DNA of 64,000 nt from contig CM034237.1 in assembly GCA_019916065.1 (NCBI GenBank), positions 23,953,752 to 24,017,751 of the forward strand. Direction: 5' to 3'. This document shows, piece by piece, positions 56,109-64,000 of this stretch. Source of the DNA: Vitellaria paradoxa (Eukaryota; Streptophyta; Magnoliopsida; Ericales; Sapotaceae). The translations under genes were made by a program, and so were the position numbers. The number at the start of each line of letters is the position of its first letter. The stretch's first letter is position 1. The notes below the pieces were generated by a model. That model was not told where the DNA came from. It worked only from the letters and a program-made list of their open reading frames with translations, and made no database searches.

Positions 56109-56135
56109 TTTTTTCCTTCCCAAACTAAACCTAAA
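55869..56135. mobile_element. MITE with GGCTTCGATTGGGAAG / CTTCCCAAACTAAACC ends
   Basis: The left end GGCTTCGATTGGGAAG pairs with the right end CTTCCCAAACTAAACC as an imperfect inverted repeat. AAATTAT flanks the left side and AAAATTAT follows the right end, so a target duplication of 5-7 bp is plausible. The interior is AT-rich with poly-T and poly-A runs and an ACTAGTTA segment, as in 45177-45420. Confidence 0.6.
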
Positions 56136-59100
56136 ATTATCACTAACTTTCCTCAACAGCAGGGAAGCCATTCCCATTTAGACCGATCTAGCCCGAGTTT
56201 ACATACAAGACGTTTAAAGTCTTCCATCTCTTTCATACTAGTCACCTTTATCCAACCCTATATGCAGCCTTTAAATAATCTGCATGTTTTTGTCGTCTCC
56301 CCCCCCCCCCCGGGGGGGCTTCCCTTTTTCCCGTTAGTCTGAAATTTATATCCTAATGTTTCTGTTGTCAACCATGGTATTAATATAACTTTTAATGTAA
56401 CTAATATTTTTGTTAATATGTTATGGTATAACAATTATACTTAATTGATAATTTTAATGTAAAATATTTAATTAATATTATTTAATATAATTAACATAAA
56501 TTATACATTATATTAATATAATAATATTATTAATATATTAAATTAAATTTATTACAACTATAATTGAATATAACTTTTAGTATAACTATTATTTTTGTTC
56601 TTATGTTATGATATAGTAGTGATGTTTAATTAAGAACTTTTAATATAACTATATAATTACATAATATAGCTTAATATAAAAAATTTAATTATAATATTTA
56701 ATTACAATTAAAAATAATTTAATATACTTAACTAGAATATAATATATTATATTTATATATTAATATTATATATGTCAAAACCAATTTATTTATTACTTCT
56801 CAATTAACCAAGTACCAACAATCAATGCTAGTCCAATACCAAAGGAACCCACCAACCCACTGCCCAAATCAATCGCAACTTTGCAGTTTCTTCAGTCTTT
56901 TACAATCTCCTTTTTTAGATTCTTCGTTCGTTTTTAGGTGTTTCTTTGGTTTCATTCTTTGATTTTACAATTCAAAATTTGTTTCACAATTTTTATAACA
57001 GTAATTCATAGATTAGAAGAGGAGAGGAGAAAATCTGAGCAAAAAAGAACAAAATCTGGTACTTGAAAGCTCATGAAGCCAGAAAAAGATGAATTGGCAA
57101 AGTTGTTTGTTTAATCTCAATCTGGAAGAATAAAGCTAGAAGGCTTCAATGATTCAATTTTTTTTTTTTTCATAATTTTTTATTTCTCATAAGCCCAAAA
57201 ATAAGGTGTCTCTTCTTTATTTTAAAACTTTGGTTTAGAATTTTGTTAAAAACTATTTAAGCCTTTATTTTCAGACCTTGGTTTAGAGTTTTGTTGAAAA
57301 TTTAGAATTTTTTTGTATATCTGTTAAATGATCAGAGAGTTTTAAATCAAACTTTTTCCTCCAACTTTTATTAGATTCTTTGATTTCTTTGTCACGATTT
57401 CTACCTTTAGCACAGTCGTAACGCCATGTAACACTGCCATAAAGGCAGTTATGGTATGATTGCTAATCCACACTCCTTGTAAAGTGACTCTCATGATCTT
57501 GGCACCTATCGATTTTATTAATTAGCAGACATTATTGTTACATAATACCAATTTTTAATACCATATTATGAGCCCACAAGAGTGGTGAACATAGAAGTAT
57601 AGACTAAGTTTAACTTAAAAGTAAATACAAACAATAACATATAACAAGTTAAGAAATCTTCAAATGTTACATCTAAACTAAAAACAAAAAGGTTTACACA
57701 ATAAGGAATCTCAAGAATTTGATTAGGATATTTTTAATCATTAGATTTGTTCAATAGTCAGTATTACTTATTTCTTTTCTCCATTTTGACTGTCTTTTTG
57801 GTCACTTCACATGGAAACATACTCTTTTACTCTTTTCATTTTTTTGAATACTTTTCTCTAAAAATTTAAATTAAAATATTTTTAAAAATATGATGATATT
57901 TATAATAAATAATAAAATTTTACACATTTATTAAATACTGTATATACTTATTAAAAAAAATCAACTAAGATATTTTATTTAAAAAAAAGTCTTATCTAAA
58001 CTTTAATTTTCTTTAAATTTTTCTAAAGAAATAAACTTTTAGATTAAAAATTTAATTTTAATGTACATAAAACTTAAAATTTTAAATACATATATTTTTA
58101 TACTATTTCTGTCGTTTATCTAGTAATAGAATTCAAAAATTTTAATTTGGGATATTTTCAACTGTTGGATTTATTCACTCTATCATGTATTTTTGTTAAC
58201 ACTTTTTTTAGAATTTGGAATATTTTTAACCTTTAGATTTGTTTTGCCTTTAATTCAGTGGACATGATTCGATTTTGGAAAATATACCAAAAACGTTTCA
58301 AGCTGAGAGTGTCCCTCTTGAAATGAATGGCCAAATTTTAGTTCTCTAAGTTTTCAAATCCTGTCCAAAACCATCACATCCATCCCTCCCTCTTTATTTT
58401 TAATTATTTTTTTTCAATGAGAACTTTGTCCTCCGACCCCACCGTAATCCTAACATGCTAACCAAAAGTTAACCTCTAGTTTTATTGTTGCAATGCCGCC
58501 AAACCTCTTTCTCCCCCCTTAATTTTAACAGTTGTAGGCTTTGCCATTGAATTTTTTCCTTTCTTTTTCACTACTAATTTAAACTCTCACTAAATCTCTT
58601 TATGTGTCTCTCATTTCTTTAATCTCATCTCACTCATCTCTCTCCTCTTACCATACCCACTCATCAATTTCTCTACAACCAAACTTGACTGATTCTCACT
58701 TGTCTAAATGCATCTTAGAATTAACCAAATTATTTAATTGTTGTCCCCAAGTTGTTTTTTAATTTTTGCAAATCCTTTTAGTTGAAAGGTTATTTTAACT
58801 TTTACTTGTTAATATAGGTCAACTCACCTCAAATTTTATGATAAATGTCTCAATTTTTGCCCACGCCGATTTAGGATGCAGTCAAATTATTCAAGTTCCT
58901 CTCAATTTAAGATCCTATATGAATATTATTACGAAATTATTTATGTTATAAGCCTTGATAATTTTTTTTGCTCTTTATTGATATTCAAATTGGTTTTGGT
59001 TAGGTTTATGTCGCGCCTAAGAAAGTGCTTATAGGCACCAGTAATACCATACCAACATGGATGTTTTATTTTTGTATCAAGAACTATATGTAAATTGTAC

Positions 59101-61130
59101 TAGTATTTTTTGTTTATGTATATAGTGACATGAAAGATCAATTTGGCCATGCAATTAAATTAGTTAATATTTATTTAATTTTTATGTAACCTTGATTTAA
59201 ACAAGGCGTATTTGAGTTATAACGATTTACATTATTCATTATCACTTTTGATTGGTATTTTTTTTTTAAATAGGTTTAGATTCTGACTATTTAATTGATT
59301 GAAACTTATGTTTTGTTTTCATTTTTTATTTTTTTTAACAAGATTAGGTCAATGTGTGTTCTAAGTCATAGTAATATGCATAACTTATAATCTTTTTTGA
59401 TTAGTGGTTTTATTTTTACAAATTATTTTTACAACATAAACTTGGTTTTGATCAAAGTCTCGGGGTCATAATTACATTACCCTTAGTTTCTTTTAATTAG
59501 TAATTTTTAATTTTATAGTTTTCAATGTAGATTTGTTTTACAAATTTACACTTGAGCTCTTTACAGACCAAATTATAAAGGTATATGCAATTCTTAGTTA
59601 TAAAATAATAAAGAGTGGGGAGATAATTCCAAAGAGATAGCCATGGTCACTCAACAGAAGTAAAGAAAAAGAGTAGTGAGTGGAAGTAAAAAAGAAACGC
59701 AGATGAGGACAGAAGAAGGCAAAATGGGTGGGTCCTAAGAAATGTTACCTTTTATAAGTAGGGTTAGAACAATGATTCTCAGCTGTTCAATGTGATCTGA
59801 GATGGACGGTTTAGACGCTGCATAACAGGGCCAGCAGATTATAAAGGGATTTAAGTACGTAGATAGTCCCAATCATTCTAGCAGTTGTCTTGATCTCAAA
59901 CGTTCATTCAAACTTCATTAGGGGTCATAATTCTCTAAAAACAAAAGATAATAAATAAAATTAGGACTTGACTTCTTATAAGTGTACGAGACAACTAATA
60001 TAACACCTCTACTTTAGGGTATATATTTAATTCTTTAAATCGAATGAATATTCCTAAATCCTTTGTCCATAATATAATACTCATAATTTATATAAATGCA
60101 CACATTAAAAGAAAACACATGTCAAGTTTATGTTATTTCTATAGATAAAATAAACCAAACAGTAGTCTAATACTGTTAGAAGTCGAGATTTATTTATATA
60201 AACTTCAAATACTAACAAATGATTATAATTAAAATAGGGAAATAGATGACCCAAATTCTCTTCTAGGCACATGCAACCACTTCTCGACTTAACCTAAAAT
60301 AGGTAAATTTAGGTGTGCATGTGTCACATACTCAGTGGAGATCTTATACTTAAAACAAAAGATAATAAATATACATCAAAAATTATCCACAATAATTATA
60401 TAGTCAAATGCCTTGCAAATAAACAATAATTAATTTAAATATATCACATTTGACAATAGTAAAAATATCCCAGCATACAATTTACTTCCACTTTTTATTT
60501 ATCAACTATCATTATCACATTATACCCTAATTGGCCATCTCATGATATACATACATGATAACCAATTTAAATAATAATACAGTACACACTTGGCTCTATC
60601 TAACCTATGAGTTGAGAGTTGAACTATGAACAGTAGCTTTAATTAGTATGTCCCATTGGCCCCATCTAGTGTTATTTTTTCTTTTTGGCTCCATCTGGTC
60701 TCATTTTTTCCTTTCACCCCATCTAGTCTGGCCCCATTTGGCATAGAATTCATGCTGATATGCAATAATATTTTTTCTCAAATAAAAATATTACTTCTCA
60801 ATTTTATCATTCCATAAATAATCATAATACAATGTTAACACAAATAATTCATAAATAGTCAGCATTCTTTAACAACACAAATAATTAATAACAAAAATGA
60901 ATAAATAAATAAAATTTAGTAATTTATATTCAATATCTTTTGCCTTAGAGTTTAACATGCCCAGCTGGATAACAAAATATTTTGAGGAAATCAAATTATT
61001 GAGATGGTTGCTACTGGTTACTATCGGATCTTTTACAAAGATTGGCCATAATTCTTCTTCTTTCTAGCAAATTTTTTTTTCTCTTTATTCTCATCTTTAA
61101 CCATTACATCTACCATATATGTATTTATAC
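56136..61130. other. Long AT-rich intergenic DNA
   Basis: No gene could be supported. A C13-G7 tract lies at 56299-56318. A CT/TTCTT-rich segment at about 56860-57010 resembles a plant 5' leader, but no coding exon follows it. The phrase GGATATTTT(T/C)AA...TTAGATTTGTT recurs near 57725, 58150 and 58215. The section 59620-59900 is less AT-rich but has no readable frame. A stretch at 60650-60745 repeats CCCCATCTAG(T/G). Confidence 0.55.
56299..56318. repeat. Homopolymer palindrome C13G7
   Basis: Thirteen C bases are followed directly by seven G bases in otherwise AT-rich DNA. It could form a perfect GC hairpin or, equally, reflect a collapsed or erroneous assembly junction. Confidence 0.9.
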
Positions 61131-61139
61131 ATATAGGTA

Positions 61140-61420
61140 GCGTTTAGCAACAAAATTTTTAGTAAAAAAACTACCAACATTTAATTTTTGAGTATTTGAT
61201 AAACTGCCAACCTTTGCCACTTTTATACTCTGCTACATTAACTTTTCAACTCAAAGTTACTAAAAATTACCAGAAGTTACTAAAAATTACCAAAAGTTAC
61301 TAAAAATTTTACCAATCACTCAAAAGTTATAAAAAGTTATTGAAAATTACTAAAAATTACTACTTATTTCATCAAATACACCAAAAATTACTAAAAATTG
61401 TATCTCCAAATGTCCCCCTA
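61140..61420. repeat. Short ACTAAAAATTACCAAAAGTT tandem-like repeats
   Basis: About eight degenerate copies of TTACTAAAAATTACCA(A/G)AAG-like sequence lie between 61250 and 61400. They are bounded by GTAGCGTTTAGCAACAAAA (61138) and CTCCAAATGTCCCCCTA (61405), which might be ends of a small element. No target duplication was found. Confidence 0.55.
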
Positions 61421-61756
61421 CTCTAACAGCTAAGACTCCACCACCTCATATATTCCTTTCTATTTTTTTTTTTTTTTTGGGTTCTCTATCTTGCCACGTG
61501 GCCTATCACAAGGCTTAAAACACACCGATGTAACATATCCTACCCACGTGTAACCAAAACATATATATATATATATATATATATGTATATGCATGTATAT
61601 AAATGTATTCACATCATCATTAACTTCAATTTGATTTACTAATTAATAACATCACTAAATTTAATTAATTATTAATAGCTTGATTAATTTACTAAATTAG
61701 ATTAAGACTACATAAAATTCAAAATAACATTAAGTTAATACAATCAAAATTTCTAA

Positions 61757-62012
61757 GCATAAAATAAAAATTAATTTAATAATGTAGTATAAAAATAATA
61801 AAAATATAGGATATCACAATTAATTGTAATATAAAATTGGTGAGTATCGGATTTTGTCGATAGAAATATACTCGGTGGTATTCAAGCATAAAATAAAAAT
61901 TAATTAATAATGTAGTTTAAAAACAATAAAAATTCAGGATGTCACAATTAATTGAATATAAAATTGGTGAGTATCGGATTTTGTGGACAGAAAGATACTC
62001 GGTGGTATTCAG
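61757..62012. repeat. Tandem duplication, about 128-bp unit
   Basis: Two adjacent copies start AAGCATAAAATAAAAATTAA (about 61757 and 61886) and end ATACTCGGTGGTATTCA. They share GGTGAGTATCGGATTTTG and differ at only a few positions and small indels. Confidence 0.85.
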
Positions 62013-62099
62013 TTCTCTCTCTTGAATTAGTAGATAATTTTTAATCTTAAATTAATCTAAACTAATTTAAATTTGAATTTTGAGGTTGTTATACAATTA

Positions 62100-62430
62100 C
62101 AAATGAAACTTTTAAAGACTGTCAAAAGCGGTCCCTAAAGCCCAAACAGTGGTCACTAAACCATTTTAACGATTACTTTGTCTAAGTCATTTATCGTTGG
62201 CGATGGTTTGAAGTAGCCACTAAAAGGTTCTCATGAAAAATGAGAGATGACCACCAAAAGTTATCCTTAAAAAAAATGTCACTGAGAAGTTCTCATGGTA
62301 AATTACATAAGACCTATAGCGAATGTTAAAAACAATAGCTAAAAATAGATACATAGTCGCTAAAGCCATTGATATCAACTACCCATGGCAAGAACTAAAA
62401 GCAAAATTTTTTCTTTCTTTTTATTGTAGA
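62100..62430. mobile_element. CACTA-like terminal block, second copy
   Basis: It contains GTGGTCACTAAACC, GTAGCCACTAAAAGG, GACCACCAAAAG and TAGTCGCTAAAGCC in both orientations, followed by a T-rich run and TAGAATTATATATAAC. The organisation parallels 41195-41480. The terminal inverted repeat itself was not found. Confidence 0.5.
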
Positions 62431-62779
62431 ATTATATATAACTCTATATGTATACACATGTACATAATTTATATTAATATCACAAATCATATTCACTAAC
62501 CTAAATTAACAAGACAAATTTAATTAGACAATCGATTAACCCAATTAACTATTTTATATTATATGAAGTACAAAGACAAAGATATTACAACAAAAAAAAG
62601 GTACAAACATTGAAACCTTCAAAATATTACAACTACAATGGAAACACAAAAAAGAGAAAGATCTTCTCTTCTGTAAAGGGAGATGTTGACGCATATTAAA
62701 CCTCAAAATTTAACATAAAATTAGTCCCACAATAATATTAATGAAACTTAAATGTAATAAATGAAATCTGAATACACAA

Positions 62780-63190
62780 ACTTTAAATTTAAAACTACTT
62801 TTATGTACTACGTGCACTCCGACTCTAGGATCGCTATGCCATTTATTCCTATAGTTGTTGCATAAGAGATGGTATATGTGTCAAATTTCACAGAAAACAG
62901 GGCAAGTTTGCTCCGTTTGAGCAATAAATTCAAAAGTTTCAAGTTTCAAACTTGAAGCTAATTTTGTGTACTACGGGAGCTTTGAGATTCAAATTCTCAA
63001 GTTATTCATTCATACAAGTTATTAGTGTCTAGAAGATGGCGTGTATCAAGTTTCGTGGAAAACGGAGTGGGTTTCCTCCATTTGGGTAACTAACTTAAAT
63101 TTGAAACTTTTAAACTTAAAACTACAATTGCCAGCAACAGGCGCTCTAGGTCTCAGATTCTCATACTACTTGTTCTTTCAAGTCAATATC
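62780..63190. repeat. 165-bp tandem array, copy 2 (about two and a half units)
   Basis: Phrases related to CTCAGATTCTCATAC recur at about 62825, 62990 and 63153, a 165-bp period. Each comes with AACTTAAAACTAC/AAAACTACTTTTATG, a GTGTC(A/T)A(A/G)(A/G)TTTC segment and a (G/T)TTTG(C/G)TCC segment. It is the same family as 41770-42390, but diverged. Short frames here are not genes. Confidence 0.75.
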
Positions 63191-63630
63191 ACACTAATTC
63201 AGTACACAGTATCAACCTTGTCCGTTACTCACCAATACATGTACTTAACCTGCCATGGCTATGGATAAGGCACACTTTGCTTGAGGCCAATTAGTGTGCT
63301 ATCCATGGAATTTTGATCAAACTTGCATTCACTAATATACACATCAAATATCACATGCCATCCACATATCACACTTTAGCTATTGATAATGCCTATGGCC
63401 ACCAATTTTCTACCACAGCATTCTGGAATCACGTATCTAAACCAGTTCAATACTTGCATACCTAGTTCAACATAAGGCGACAACTTAGAGCTAAGCTTTT
63501 GTATCCAATTTTCAAAACCCAACATAACTAAGACTAGTCTATTATTATCAAATCCAACATAGCATAAACACATAAACACACGGTTTGAACTACCTTAGGT
63601 CTAAACTACGTTGACCTAATCTCTTCACAA

Positions 63631-63890
63631 CATTACAAGAAAATCAGGTATAGGCGAGGAACATTTTTCTCGCTAAAGTCTCGTTTTTCGTCGCTAAAAA
63701 CTGTAGGCGAGGAATGTTTTTTCTCGTGTATTTCCTCGTCTATACTCGATCGCCTATACTTTTTCGCGAGAAAATTATAATTTCCTCACCTATAGTAGTT
63801 TTTAGCGAGAAAAACCATTTTGTCGCCTATAGTGACTTTTAGTGAGGAAAAATTTTCCTCGCCTATGTCTATACTTTTAGCAAGGTACTT
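63631..63890. mobile_element. CACTA element left terminus, GCGAGGAA family
   Basis: It begins CATTACAAGAAAATCAGG, then TATAGGCGAGGAA, and continues with alternating GGCGAGGAA, TTCCTCG(C/T)CTATA and TTTTAGCGAG motifs. It matches the inverted right end at 47047-47078. Because that end faces the other way, these are two separate insertions of one family. The body of this copy lies beyond or near the window end, since the clear motif cluster fades after about 63890. Confidence 0.75.
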
Positions 63891-64000
63891 AGGCAACTAG
63901 AGCAGATAGCTTAAGTTTGGTCACCTTGGTCTTCATAGACCAAATTTTAATTCTTACTCCATATAATATCCCAATTTTTCGTATTAATCTAAATGGATGA

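Noticed and set aside
56860..57350. Possible first exon or 5' leader of another gene
   Set aside because: CT-rich sequence looks leader-like, but no coding exon with a recognisable product or splice-linked frame could be found within several kilobases.
63041..63579. Short frames at the right edge (75 codons on +, 67 on -)
   Set aside because: The + frame overlaps the 165-bp array and the minus frame lies in unremarkable AT-rich DNA. Neither has motifs.

Overview
The window is nuclear DNA from a dicot-type flowering plant. It is AT-rich, its genes have spliced introns with GT/AG ends, and it carries plant-specific gene families (a ROP-interactive CRIB protein and a COBRA-like GPI-anchored protein) with plant transposon lineages around them. 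I cannot name the species. Only two protein-coding genes look intact, both on the + strand: a four-exon RIC-type gene (5434-7637) and a two-exon COBL7-type gene (48390-51016). Almost everything else is mobile DNA in various stages of decay.

Layout. 1-5.4 kb: AT-rich intergenic DNA with a hAT-like MITE that has a perfect 8-bp target duplication (1987-2748) and a fold-back MITE (2991-3360). 5.4-7.6 kb: RIC gene. 8.4-10.6 kb: antisense LTR relics. 10.6-20.4 kb: a badly decayed Ty3/gypsy element with a gag remnant, a 0.6-kb tandem duplication, a 137-bp tandem array, a long stretch of short GAGC...GCTC phrases and an LTR-like block. 20.4-40.25 kb: a Tekay/Del-type chromovirus arranged as pol fragment - LTR - gag/PR/RT - [nested element] - RT/RH/INT/chromodomain - LTR. 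Its reverse transcriptase gene is split by a 6.7-kb gag-only (TR-GAG-like) LTR element at 28066-34806. 40.25-47.1 kb: CACTA debris (a TNP2 remnant, a 165-bp tandem array, a terminal region of GCGAGGAA/TTCCTCGC repeats). 47.1-48.4 kb: a LINE scrap and the COBL7-like promoter region. 48.4-51.0 kb: COBL7-like gene. 51-56 kb: repeats, including a 2.6-kb hAT-like element with a perfect 8-bp target duplication that carries an antisense LINE fragment. 56-64 kb: AT-rich DNA ending in a second copy of the 165-bp array and the start of another CACTA element of the GCGAGGAA family.

The two host genes are not an operon and share no visible regulation. Both families act in polarised growth at the plasma membrane and cell wall, but their presence within 41 kb is probably chance. 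The retroelement reading frames are mostly broken by TAG, TGA and TAA codons where the sister copy or family consensus has CAG, TGG, CGA or CAA. That pattern fits decay by deamination of methylated cytosine. The least expected item is an extra open frame between the primer-binding site and gag of the Tekay-like element, ending in a Cys-rich knuckle-like segment (25180-25755). Other notable items are the promoter-deleted 5' LTR of the nested element, GGGCGCCC-rich palindromic blocks shared by the LTRs of two unrelated elements, and the 165-bp arrays shared by two CACTA-like loci.
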